DNA of 15,806 nucleotides from JASLDZ01 sp964235945 (GCA_964235945.1 CAXSDV010000058.1:1-15806), one strand, 5' to 3'. Counted from the stretch's first letter, positions 1-6,496 are shown. Notes: a model not told the origin generated them from the letters alone. Numbers and translations: made by a program.

Positions 1-9
1 AAGCCCGCC

Positions 10-417
10 ATGCAGTACATCGCGATCAACGCCGCGCCCATCCTGCTGGCCGCCCTGGCCGGCTTCGCCGTCAGCCTGCTCTACGCGGCGGCGGTGAAGC
101 GCGCAGCCCGCGGCGGGACGGGCGGCGTCCGCGGCGCCGTGGGGCTGGCGGTCGTGGCCTTCGTCGCCCAGGGATGGCTCGCCTGCATCCTGGCGGGCGC
201 CCTGATCCTCGCCCCGCGCGGCGCGGGCGCCTGGACCATGGCGCTGGGCAGCGCCGTGGTGATCTGGATCGGCTTCGTGCTGCCGTCCGTGTTCGTGAGC
301 CTGCGCTTCCGCGGATCGCCGGTCGCCGCCGCCTTGTTGGACGGCCTGCTGTGGCTGGCGGTCATGCTGGTGCAGGCGGCCGTGCTGCAGCTCGTGGGGG
401 TGAGCCGCCCAGCCTGA
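10..417 (+). CDS. DUF1761 family integral membrane protein
   Basis: This is a 135-residue, very hydrophobic protein with about four membrane helices, near residues 7-28, 42-68, 74-97 and 104-130. The pattern of an N-terminal helix followed by a basic loop, then a segment reading WIGFVLPSVFVS and a last helix beginning ALLDGLLWLAVM, matches the DUF1761 family of small four-helix inner-membrane proteins. No biochemical role is established for that family, so none is assigned. The ATG lies only 9 bases from the window edge, so the ribosome-binding site and any upstream partner gene cannot be judged. It runs convergently toward the metallothionein operon. The family call is fairly secure; the function is unknown. 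Confidence 0.75.
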   Translation: MQYIAINAAPILLAALAGFAVSLLYAAAVKRAARGGTGGVRGAVGLAVVAFVAQGWLACILAGALILAPRGAGAWTMALGSAVVIWIGFVLPSVFVSLRFRGSPVAAALLDGLLWLAVMLVQAAVLQLVGVSRPA

Positions 418-423
418 GCCTGC

Positions 424-468
424 GCGACCTGAGCCCGGGCGACCCGAACCCGGGCGACCTGGCCGCGT
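424..468. repeat. 15-bp imperfect tandem repeat
   Basis: Two adjacent 15-base units, GCGACCTGAGCCCGG and GCGACCCGAACCCGG, are followed by a partial third unit beginning GCGACCTG. The array starts seven bases after the DUF1761 stop codon, in the gap between two convergent genes. It is too short to identify as a named repeat family. It may be a simple slippage product in GC-rich DNA. Confidence 0.6.
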
Positions 469-484
469 CCGCGCTCAACCCGGC

Positions 485-518
485 GGGCGGGCGGGCGGGC
501 GGGCGCGACGGGGCGGGG
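485..518 (+). other. G-quadruplex-type G-run tract
   Basis: Five consecutive GGG runs separated by single C bases (485-503) are followed by two GGGG runs (510-513 and 515-518). On the plus strand this satisfies the usual G-quadruplex pattern of four or more G-runs with one-base loops. It lies between the convergent ends of the DUF1761 gene and the metallothionein gene. It would be G-rich in DUF1761 read-through RNA and C-rich in metallothionein read-through RNA. A role in transcription termination is possible but only inferred. Confidence 0.5.
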
Positions 519-563
519 CGGCCCGCGCCTGCGAAGGCGCGGGCGACCGGTCGCCGTTTCGGC

Positions 564-734
564 TCAGCCGTGGCAGGTGCAGCCGGCGTGGTGGCAGCCC
601 TGACCCTGGGCGTGGTGGTCGGCGCAGGAGTCGTCGCAGTAGACGCGGCCGTCCTTGGAGACGCCCTTGGAGACTTCGACGACGCAAACGCAGTCGGCGC
701 AGGCGCACTTCACGTGATCGACTTGGACGCTCAT
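564..734 (-). CDS. bmtA: SmtA-like bacterial metallothionein
   Basis: This 56-residue cytoplasmic protein should sequester Zn(II), Cd(II) or similar soft metals. It has nine cysteines, at 10, 12, 15, 17, 33, 37, 47, 52 and 54, and histidines at 41 and 49. This nearly reproduces the CxCxxCxC, CxxxC and CxxxxCxCHG layout of cyanobacterial SmtA, in which nine Cys and two His hold a four-zinc cluster. The length is the same as SmtA. The start is well supported: an AAGGAG ribosome-binding site lies 7 bases before the ATG. The ATG overlaps the stop codon of the upstream ArsR-type repressor by four bases, so the two are translationally coupled and co-regulated. The gene is too short for many gene finders and is easily missed. 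The family call is very secure; the preferred metal is inferred. Confidence 0.93.
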   Translation of the reverse strand: MSVQVDHVKCACADCVCVVEVSKGVSKDGRVYCDDSCADHHAQGQGCHHAGCTCHG

Positions 735-1048
735 GGCTCTTCTCCTTCGTGCGGCGCGTGCCCGTGGGGCTCGCCCGCGTGTTCGATCATGCCGTGGAGC
801 ATGTCCCGCACGTGGTGGTCGGCCACCACGTAGAAGACCTCCTTGCCCCGCCGCTCGGCCTTGAGCAGCCGCGCGGCGCGCAGGAGGCGCAGGTGATGGG
901 ACACCAGCGACGGGCTCAGGCCCGCCCCTTGCGCGAGGTCGCCCACCTTGACCGGCGCGTCGAGGCACTGGGCCACGAGCACCAGGCGGCTGGGCTCTCC
1001 GAGCAGGCGGAACATCTCCGCCAGCTGCGTCACGTCATCCGGCGACAT
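731..1048 (-). CDS. SmtB/ArsR-family zinc-responsive repressor
   Basis: This 105-residue winged-helix repressor should bind operator DNA when metal-free and release it on binding Zn(II) or a similar metal. The DNA-recognition helix is near SPSLVSHHLRLLR (residues 45-57). The dimer-interface alpha-5 sensor site of SmtB, with spacing D-x-H-x10-H-x2-E, is fully conserved here as D77, H79, H90 and E93. There is no N-terminal CxC motif, so a CadC-type alpha-3N site is not apparent. The tail adds H95, H97 and H100. I chose the ATG at 1048 because a GAAGGGA ribosome-binding site precedes it and the operator lies just upstream; the longer in-frame extension to 1129 would translate through the promoter. 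The gene overlaps the metallothionein start (ATGA). Autoregulation is expected. Confidence 0.92.
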   Translation of the reverse strand: MSPDDVTQLAEMFRLLGEPSRLVLVAQCLDAPVKVGDLAQGAGLSPSLVSHHLRLLRAARLLKAERRGKEVFYVVADHHVRDMLHGMIEHAGEPHGHAPHEGEEP

Positions 1049-1055
1049 GCATCCC

Positions 1056-1081
1056 TTCACATGAACAGGTGTGCATTTGTA
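1056..1081 (-). promoter_or_regulatory. 12-2-12 SmtB/ArsR-type operator
   Basis: On the plus strand the left arm TTCACATGAACA and the reverse complement of the right arm, TACAAATGCACA, agree at 9 of 12 positions across a 2-base GG spacer. This is the 12-2-12 architecture recognised by SmtB-family repressors, and the ATGAACA core resembles known SmtB-type sites. It covers the -10 element and the probable transcription start, and reaches the repressor's ribosome-binding site. Occupancy should therefore block transcription of the repressor-metallothionein operon. It is one of the more AT-rich stretches in the window. Confidence 0.8.
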
Positions 1082-1105
1082 GGAGGCGTGCGCGGACCCT
1101 GTCAA
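1076..1105 (-). promoter_or_regulatory. Sigma-70 promoter of the repressor-metallothionein operon
   Basis: Reading the minus strand, a perfect TTGACA -35 box (1105-1100) is separated by 18 bases from TACAAA (1081-1076), which matches four of six -10 consensus positions. Transcription should start near 1069, inside the operator. The promoter is oriented toward the repressor gene. Confidence 0.7.
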
Positions 1106-1192
1106 GCGGCTTCGACGCGCGCCGGCCAATTCCGCGACGAAGGCTGCGGAACGCGTACCCGCACGGCGCGAGGGGGTCCGCCGGCCGCGGCG

Positions 1193-2302
1193 TCAATAGA
1201 TCACCACGCTGCGGATGCTTTCCCCCGCGTGCATCAGGTCGAAGCCGCGGTTGATCTCCTCCAGCGTGAGCCGGTGGGTGATCATGGGGTCGATCTCGAT
1301 CCGGCCGTCCATGTACCAGTCGACGATGGTGGGCGTGTCCGTGCGGCCGCGCGCGCCGCCGAAGGCCGAGCCCTTCCACACGCGCCCGGTGACCAGCTGG
1401 AACGGCCGGGTGGAGATCTCGCGGCCCGCCTCCGCCACCCCGATCACCACGGACACGCCCCAGCCGCGGTGGCAGGCCTCCAGCGCCTGGCGCATGGCGG
1501 TGGTGTTGCCCGTGCAGTCGAAGGTGTAATCCGCCCCGCCGTCGGTCAGCGCCACCAGGTGGGGAACGATGTCGCCCTCCACCTCGCGCGGGTTGACGAA
1601 GTGGGTCATGCCGAAGCGGCGGCCCCACTCGGCCTTGTCGCCGTTCAGGTCGACGCCGACGATCTTGTTCGCGCCCACCATGCGGGCGGCCTGGACCACG
1701 TTGAGCCCGATGCCGCCCAGGCCGAACACCACCACGTCGGCGCCCGGCTCCACCTTGGCGGTGTTGACCACCGCGCCCACGCCGGTGGTCACGCCGCAGC
1801 CCACGTAGCAGGCCGTGTCGAACGGCGCGTCCTTGCGGATCTTCGCCACCGCGATCTCGGGCAGCACCGTGTGGTTGGAGAAGGTCGAGCAGCCCATGTA
1901 GTGGAAGATCGGCCGGCCCTGATGGCTGAACCGGCTCGTGCCGTCCGGCATCAGTCCCCGCCCCTGCGTGGCGCGGATGGCGGTGCACAGGTTGGTCTTG
2001 CGCGACAGGCAGCTTTTGCACTGGCGGCATTCGGGCGTGTAGAGCGGGATCACGTGGTCGCCGACCTCCACGGAGGTCACGCCCGGGCCGACCTCCAGCA
2101 CCACGCCCGCGCCCTCGTGGCCCAGCACGCAGGGGAACAGCCCTTCGCTGTCCAGCCCGTCCAGGGTGTAGGCGTCCGTGTGGCAGATGCCCGTGGCCTT
2201 GATCTCCACCAGCACCTCGAAGGCCTTGGGCCCCTCCAGGTCCAGCTCCACGATCTCCAGCGGCCTCTTGGCCTCGAACGCGACGGCGGCGCGGGTCTTC
2301 AA
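1193..2302 (-). CDS. frmA: S-(hydroxymethyl)glutathione dehydrogenase (class III alcohol dehydrogenase)
   Basis: This 369-residue cytoplasmic zinc enzyme oxidises S-hydroxymethylglutathione, the glutathione adduct of formaldehyde, to S-formylglutathione with NAD+. The family also reduces S-nitrosoglutathione. Catalytic zinc ligands are C40 (GICHTD), H62 (GHEG) and C169. The structural zinc site is C92, C95, C98 and C106. The nucleotide-binding motif GLGGIG is at 194-199, with the NAD-favouring D218. The length is normal for the family. The start codon is TTG at 2302, not the upstream ATG at 2431. A GGAGG ribosome-binding site lies 6 bases before the TTG, and the protein then begins with the family's usual KTRAAVAFE. 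No frmB or frmR lies next to it. It shares its strand with the pnt operon but is separated by 125 bases. Confidence 0.95.
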   Translation of the reverse strand: MKTRAAVAFEAKRPLEIVELDLEGPKAFEVLVEIKATGICHTDAYTLDGLDSEGLFPCVLGHEGAGVVLEVGPGVTSVEVGDHVIPLYTPECRQCKSCLSRKTNLCTAIRATQGRGLMPDGTSRFSHQGRPIFHYMGCSTFSNHTVLPEIAVAKIRKDAPFDTACYVGCGVTTGVGAVVNTAKVEPGADVVVFGLGGIGLNVVQAARMVGANKIVGVDLNGDKAEWGRRFGMTHFVNPREVEGDIVPHLVALTDGGADYTFDCTGNTTAMRQALEACHRGWGVSVVIGVAEAGREISTRPFQLVTGRVWKGSAFGGARGRTDTPTIVDWYMDGRIEIDPMITHRLTLEEINRGFDLMHAGESIRSVVIY

Positions 2303-2326
2303 CGGACACCTCCAAAAACGGGGGCG

Positions 2327-2346
2327 CGACCCCTGGCGGAGGGTCG
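2327..2346 (-). terminator. Hairpin with T-run ahead of frmA
   Basis: On the minus strand CGACCC and GGGTCG form a 6-bp stem around an 8-base loop. It is followed after 8 bases by TTTTT (2318-2314), directly abutting the GGAGG of frmA. It could end pnt transcription or act as a leader hairpin for frmA. The gap before the T-run makes it a weak intrinsic terminator. Confidence 0.35.
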
Positions 2347-2386
2347 GCGGCGACTGCGGGCCGCACCTATGCCCTGTCCGCGGGCC

Positions 2387-2402
2387 CGGCGCATCCGCGC
2401 CG
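2387..2402 (-). terminator. Hairpin after pntB
   Basis: CGGCGC and GCGCCG form a perfect 6-bp stem around a 4-base loop, 26 bases after the pntB stop on the minus strand. No T-run follows. A terminator role for the pnt operon rests on position only. Confidence 0.3.
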
Positions 2403-2427
2403 AGGGGCGCGGGCGGGCCGGCGCGCC

Positions 2428-3843
2428 TCACAGCGCCTTGACGATCCCCTCCACCATCTTCTTGGCGTCGGCGAACAGCATCATGGTGTTGTCGTGGAAG
2501 AACAGCGGGTTCTCCACGCCCGCATAGCCCGAGCCCATGGAGCGCTTGATGAACAGCACCGTGCCCGCGCGCTCAACGTCCAGCACCGGCATGCCGAAGA
2601 TGGGCGAGCTCGGGTCCGTCTTGGCGCTGGGGTTGGTCACGTCGTTGGCGCCGATCACGAAGGCCACGTCCGCGCTCGCGAACTCGGCGTTGATGTCCTC
2701 CAGCTCGAACACCTCGTCGTAGGGCACGTTGGCTTCGGCCAGGAGCACGTTCATGTGGCCGGGCATGCGGCCGGCCACGGGGTGGATGGCGTACTTCACC
2801 TCCACGCCCTCCTTCTTGAGCAGGTCGCCCATCTCGCGCAGGGCGTGCTGGGCCTGGGCCACCGCCATGCCGTAGCCGGGCACGATGATCACCTTGGAGG
2901 CGTTCTTCATGATGAAGGCCGCGTCGTCCGCCGAGCCCTGCTTCACCGGCCGCGTCTCGGCCGCACCGGCGCCGCTCGCCGCCGCGGTCGCGCCGAAGCC
3001 GCCCAGGATGACGCTCACGAACGAGCGGTTCATGCCCCGGCACATGATGTAGCTGAGGATCGCGCCCGACGAGCCCACCAGCGCCCCGGTGATGATCAGG
3101 GTGGTGTTGGCGAGGGTGAAGCCCAGCGCCGCCGCCGCCCAACCCGAGTAACTGTTGAGCATGGACACCACCACCGGCATGTCCGCGCCGCCGATGGGCA
3201 CGATCAGCGTGCCGCCCATCACGAGCGCGACGGCGAACACGCCCCAGAACGCCCAGGTCGCGGCGCCGCCGCTCGCCGCCAGCACGACCACCAGCGCCAC
3301 CAGGACGACGGCGAGCGCGATGTTGAGCGCGTGTCGCCCCGGCAGGAGGATGGGCGCGCCGCTCATGTTTCCGTTCAGCTTGGCGAAGGCGATCAAGGAG
3401 CCGGTGAAGGTCACCGCGCCGATGGCCACCCCCAGCGAAAGCTCGACCAGGCTCTCCAGCTTGATCCCGCCGCCGGGCGCGGCGATGCCGTAGGCGGCGG
3501 GGGTGTAGAGCGCCGCGGTCGCCACCAGGCAGGCGGCCAGGCCCACCAGGCTGTGGAACGCCGCCACCAGTTGCGGCATGGCCGTCATGGCCACGCGCCG
3601 CGCCACCAGCGCGCCCACGCCTCCGCCCACCGCGACCCCGCCCACCACCAGCAGCAGGGTGGTCGCGTCCAGCGCGCCCTGTTCCCAGAGCGTGGCCAGC
3701 GCGACGCCCACCGCGATGGCCATGCCCGCCATGCCGAGCCGGGCGCCCCGCCGGCTGGTCTCCGGGGAGGACAGGCCGCGCAGGGTCAGGATGAACAGCA
3801 CCCCCGAGACGAGGTACAGCACCGCGGCGAGGTCGGCGTTCAC
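2428..3843 (-). CDS. pntB: NAD(P) transhydrogenase subunit beta
   Basis: This 471-residue subunit carries the NADP(H)-binding domain III and part of the proton-translocating membrane domain II. With PntAA and PntAB it uses the proton gradient to reduce NADP+ with NADH in the inner membrane. About nine helices fill residues 1-285. H97 in AFHSLVGLA is the conserved membrane histidine linked to proton passage. Domain III follows, with the NADP-binding GYGMAVAQA at 323-331, GRMPGHMNVLLAEA at 358-371, GANDVTNP at 398-405 and the phosphate-binding KRSMGSGYAG at 433-442. The start is GTG at 3843, one base after the pntAB stop. This start matches the normal N-terminus and implies translational coupling. 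The length is normal. Confidence 0.96.
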   Translation of the reverse strand: MNADLAAVLYLVSGVLFILTLRGLSSPETSRRGARLGMAGMAIAVGVALATLWEQGALDATTLLLVVGGVAVGGGVGALVARRVAMTAMPQLVAAFHSLVGLAACLVATAALYTPAAYGIAAPGGGIKLESLVELSLGVAIGAVTFTGSLIAFAKLNGNMSGAPILLPGRHALNIALAVVLVALVVVLAASGGAATWAFWGVFAVALVMGGTLIVPIGGADMPVVVSMLNSYSGWAAAALGFTLANTTLIITGALVGSSGAILSYIMCRGMNRSFVSVILGGFGATAAASGAGAAETRPVKQGSADDAAFIMKNASKVIIVPGYGMAVAQAQHALREMGDLLKKEGVEVKYAIHPVAGRMPGHMNVLLAEANVPYDEVFELEDINAEFASADVAFVIGANDVTNPSAKTDPSSPIFGMPVLDVERAGTVLFIKRSMGSGYAGVENPLFFHDNTMMLFADAKKMVEGIVKAL

Positions 3844-3844
3844 G

Positions 3845-4216
3845 TCAGGCGCGCCGGTCGGCCATGGCGGCCGCGGCCGCGTCGGCCTTGGCCGCCGGCC
3901 GCTCCTTCTTGCGGTACATGGCCAGCATGCGCTGCGTGACCAGGAAGCCGCCGAAGATGTTGACGGAGGCCAGGGCCACGGCCAGCGCGCCCGCGCCCTT
4001 GCTGATCCACACGTGGGCGGGAGTCCCCTCGCCCGCGGCGCCGTGGGCGGCGGCGGCCAGGAGGGCGCCCACCACGATCACGCTGGACACGGCGTTGGTC
4101 ACCGCCATCAGCGGCGTGTGCAGGGCGGGGGTGACGCTCCACACCACGTAGTAGCCCACGAACACCGCCAGCACGAAGATCGCCAGACGGAACACGACGG
4201 GGTCGACGAGGTCCAT
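3845..4216 (-). CDS. pntAB: NAD(P) transhydrogenase membrane subunit alpha-2
   Basis: This 123-residue protein is the small membrane piece of the alpha subunit found in split, three-gene transhydrogenases such as that of Rhodospirillum rubrum. It contributes helices to the proton channel. Three or four helices are visible, including a segment with the family-typical GYYVVWSVTPALHTPLMAVTN (residues 21-41) and a last helix with VNIFGGFLVTQRMLAMY. An Ala/Lys-rich cytoplasmic tail follows. Its ATG overlaps by one base the stop of the preceding small membrane gene (TGATG), so this start is favoured over longer frames. pntB begins one base after its stop. Confidence 0.94.
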   Translation of the reverse strand: MDLVDPVVFRLAIFVLAVFVGYYVVWSVTPALHTPLMAVTNAVSSVIVVGALLAAAAHGAAGEGTPAHVWISKGAGALAVALASVNIFGGFLVTQRMLAMYRKKERPAAKADAAAAAMADRRA

Positions 4217-4479
4217 CAGATCGCCTCCGGGCCAGGGCGGCGGGCGGCGGCCGCCCGCTTGTCGAGATCGAGCAGGAACAGCAGGCCCAGGCCGAGGGCG
4301 AACGCCTCGATCAGCCGGAAACCGGTGTTGACGAGAAGGTGGAACAGGACCCCCGGGTAGGCGGAGGCCGTCAAGCCTTGCTGGTTCATGAGCGCCAGGG
4401 CGCCCAGGAAGCCGAACACGGAGCCCACCGTCGCCCCCACCATGACGCACCAGGCCAGAACGGCGAGCAGGACCCGCAT
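4216..4479 (-). CDS. Unknown two-helix membrane protein inside the pnt operon
   Basis: I do not recognise this 87-residue protein. It has two strongly hydrophobic segments (about 3-31 and 46-73), a short polar middle with MNQQG, and a basic tail reading DLDKRAAAARRPG, so both ends are probably cytoplasmic. It lies between pntAA and pntAB, overlapping each neighbour by one base through TGATG junctions (4477-4481 and 4214-4218). The arrangement, and a hydrophobic reading frame that fits exactly between two known subunits, make it a real gene rather than chance. It could be an accessory or assembly factor of the transhydrogenase, or an unrelated protein that uses the operon. Typical three-gene pnt operons lack it. 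The function is unknown. Confidence 0.82.
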   Translation of the reverse strand: MRVLLAVLAWCVMVGATVGSVFGFLGALALMNQQGLTASAYPGVLFHLLVNTGFRLIEAFALGLGLLFLLDLDKRAAAARRPGPEAI

Positions 4480-5654
4480 CAGGCCGCTCCCGGCGCGGTC
4501 AGCACGGGCTGGGCGTCCGCCGGCCGCAGCCCCGGATGGACCACCGCGCCGCCGCGCGCGACCAGGGAAGCCTTGAGTATCTCGTCGTCCCACTGCGGCT
4601 GCAGCGCGCCGTCCCGGCCGAGCAGCAGGCCCGCGAAGCTGACCAGGTTCCTGGCGTAGAGCGCGCTGGCGTCCGCGGCGATCCCGGCCGTGACCTGGCC
4701 CAGGCCCAGAATGCGCACGCCGCCGGGCGTCTCCACCGTCTCGCCGGCGCGCGCGCCCTCCACGTTGCCGCCCTGCTCCACGGCCAGGTCCACCAGCACG
4801 GAGCCGGCGCGCATGGCGGCCACCTGGGCGGCGGTGACCAGCCGCGGGGCCGGACGGCCGGGGATCAGCGCGGTGGTGACCACCACGTCCTGCTTCTTCA
4901 GGTGCTCGCCCACCAGCGCGGCCTGCTTCTCCTGGTAGGCGGCGCTCATGGCCTTGGCGTAGCCGGCGGCGGTCTGGGCGGAGGCGAACTCCTCGTCCAT
5001 CACCGCGACGAACTTGGCCCCCAGGCTCTCCACCTGCTCCTTGGAGGCGGGGCGCACGTCGGTTGCGGTGACCACCGCGCCCAGGCGGCGGGCGGTGGCG
5101 ATCGCCTGCAGGCCGGCCACGCCCGCGCCCATCACGAACACCTTGGCCGGAGCCACCGTGCCCGCCGCCGTCATCATCATGGGGAAGGCCCGGCCGTAGG
5201 CGCGCGCCCCCTCCACCACCGCGCGGTAGCCCGCGAGGTTGGCCTGGGAGGACAGCGCGTCCATGGCCTGCGCCCGGGTGATGCGCGGCACGAACTCCAT
5301 GGAGAAGGCGGTGGCGCCGTGGGCGGCCAGGGCGTCCAGCCCGTCGCGGCGCGCGTGCGGGTCCATCAGCGCCACCACGGTGGCGGAGGGCGCCAGCGCG
5401 GCCCTCACCTCCGCGCCGGGACCGCGCACGGCCAACAGAAGGTCGGCGCCCGCCAGCGCCTCGCCCAGGGAGGCGGCCACGCGCGCGCCCGCGGCGGCGT
5501 AGTCGGCGTCGGGATAGGCGGCGAGCAGGCCCGCGCCCGCCTCCACCGTCACGGACGCGCCCAGGGCGAGCAGGCGCTTGACGCTGTCGGGCGTGGCCGC
5601 CACGCGCGCCTCGCCCGGCTCGCGCTCCCGAACGACGGCGATCACAGCTCCCAT
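4479..5654 (-). CDS. pntAA: NAD(P) transhydrogenase subunit alpha-1 (NAD-binding)
   Basis: This 391-residue soluble domain I binds NAD(H) and passes hydride to NADP+ held by PntB. The N-terminal lobe opens with VVREREPGEARVAATPDSV (residues 7-25). The RQD-loop-like segment SSQANLAGYRAVVEGA is at 135-150, the Rossmann motif GAGVAGLQA at 176-184, and the acidic ATDVRP at 197-202. VVVTTALIPGRPAPRLVT (257-274) is also typical. The protein ends without the membrane helices of the E. coli fused PntA, as expected for the split form. The ATG at 5654 gives the usual N-terminus; a 20-residue extension to 5714 shows no ribosome-binding site. The gene heads the operon. No clear promoter is visible upstream. 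Confidence 0.94.
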   Translation of the reverse strand: MGAVIAVVREREPGEARVAATPDSVKRLLALGASVTVEAGAGLLAAYPDADYAAAGARVAASLGEALAGADLLLAVRGPGAEVRAALAPSATVVALMDPHARRDGLDALAAHGATAFSMEFVPRITRAQAMDALSSQANLAGYRAVVEGARAYGRAFPMMMTAAGTVAPAKVFVMGAGVAGLQAIATARRLGAVVTATDVRPASKEQVESLGAKFVAVMDEEFASAQTAAGYAKAMSAAYQEKQAALVGEHLKKQDVVVTTALIPGRPAPRLVTAAQVAAMRAGSVLVDLAVEQGGNVEGARAGETVETPGGVRILGLGQVTAGIAADASALYARNLVSFAGLLLGRDGALQPQWDDEILKASLVARGGAVVHPGLRPADAQPVLTAPGAA

Positions 5655-6013
5655 GCGTCGATCCCGGTCGGCGGCCGAAACGCCGCTCGAACCTTGGGAC
5701 GCGCCCGCTCCCATGTCCAGCGGACGACGGGGCCGCCGGGAGGGGACCGACGACGCGCCGAAGCGCTGCGATGCGCAGATGTCGCTGGAAGACCGCAGGC
5801 GCTTGCGGGTCCCGTCGTCACCCCCTCAAAGCAACGCTTCGCCCGCCGGCCCGCGACCCATGTCGACACCCGCGGACGCCGGGGCGGAGCAAGGCTCCAT
5901 CCGCGTGGAAACGGGAACTTCCCCCTTCGCATCCGGTTCGAACGGGCATGCGGACCTGAATTCAACGCCCGATCCTCAGCCGTTCGGCCAGCTCTGCTAT
6001 GGGAGTGGAATAC
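5655..6013. other. Divergent intergenic region, pntAA / DUF892 gene
   Basis: This 359-base gap separates the divergently transcribed pntAA and ferritin-like genes. Open frames cross it on both strands, but their translations are Arg/Pro-rich and resemble no family, so I call no gene. It contains a bulged hairpin of GACCGCA and TGCGGGTC (5791-5811, 6-base loop) without a T-run, and the candidate stress promoter listed separately. No convincing sigma-70 promoter for pntAA was found. Confidence 0.6.
5914..5938 (+). promoter_or_regulatory. Candidate EcfG-type (general stress sigma) promoter
   Basis: GGAAC (5914-5918) is followed after 16 bases by GGTT (5935-5938). The alphaproteobacterial EcfG/SigT consensus is GGAAC-N16/17-CGTT, so the -35 is exact and the -10 has one mismatch. 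It points toward the DUF892 gene and would give a leader of about 70 bases. The downstream gene is of a stress-associated family, which fits. A chance match in GC-rich DNA remains possible. Confidence 0.45.
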
Positions 6014-6496
6014 ATGTCAGACGAGAACCTGAAGCAATTGGTGACCCAAGGCCTGTCGGCCATGAAGGCCGGAGGCGACATTGCGGCGAAGGCCGTCGAC
6101 GAGATCAGCGGCGACGTGCAGAACCCGCAACTCAAGGCGGCCCTGGAGCAGGGGAACAGCATCTCCCAGCAGTGGGCGCAGCGGATAGACCGCGCCCGTC
6201 AGCAGGCCGGCGGCGGCGGCGGCGAAGAAGAGAACGCCGTGATGAAGGCGCACTACGAGGTCAGCCGTAAGATCCGGCAACGCGCGCCGGACGCCCAGTC
6301 CCGCGACCTCGGGATCATCGCGAACGGGCAGATGGCGCTGCACTATTGGATCGCCGCGTTCGGCACCATGGCCGCCTATACGGGCCGGCTGGGGATGGAC
6401 GACGTCGCCCGGGACATGAAGGGCTGCGCGGACGAAGCCAAGCAGGGCGACGAGAAGATGACCGACATCGCCCAGACGATCCTCCAGCAGGGCTGA
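6014..6496 (+). CDS. DUF892-like ferritin-like domain protein, ligand-poor
   Basis: This 160-residue, all-helical soluble protein resembles the DUF892 (YciE/YciF) ferritin-like four-helix bundle. NPQLKAALEQGNSISQQWAQRI (37-58) fits helix 2, RDLGIIANGQMALHYWIAAFGTM (97-119) fits helix 3, and a final Asp/Glu-rich helix runs through ADEAKQGDEKM. A Gly-rich linker with five glycines sits at 66-70. In typical members helix 3 reads EHYEIA, with metal-ligand acids; here it is LHYWIA, so only H110 remains, and helix 2 lacks the usual E/H ligands. Iron binding may therefore be lost. Family members are stress-induced, but their biochemical role is poorly known. The ATG at 6014 is preferred over 5999 because GGGAG lies 8 bases before it. 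Confidence 0.72.
   Translation: MSDENLKQLVTQGLSAMKAGGDIAAKAVDEISGDVQNPQLKAALEQGNSISQQWAQRIDRARQQAGGGGGEEENAVMKAHYEVSRKIRQRAPDAQSRDLGIIANGQMALHYWIAAFGTMAAYTGRLGMDDVARDMKGCADEAKQGDEKMTDIAQTILQQG

Noticed and set aside
481..520. CRISPR-like or satellite array
   Set aside because: It consists of simple GGGC runs with no spacers; it is a G-tract, not a CRISPR array.
1049..1129. N-terminal extension of the ArsR-type repressor
   Set aside because: It would translate through the -35, -10 and operator; the ATG at 1048 has a proper ribosome-binding site and gives the normal family length.
749..2527. A 592-codon plus-strand open frame across the repressor and frmA
   Set aside because: It is the shadow of the two minus-strand genes; the His/Arg/Ala-rich translation resembles no family and crosses the operator.
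5642..5965. Possible 107-codon minus-strand gene in the pntAA / DUF892 gap
   Set aside because: It overlaps the pntAA start, lacks a ribosome-binding site and is Arg/Pro-rich without a recognisable pattern.
4536..6032. A 498-codon plus-strand open frame opposite pntAA
   Set aside because: It is the complement shadow of pntAA continuing through the intergenic region, with His/Gly/Arg-rich nonsense composition.
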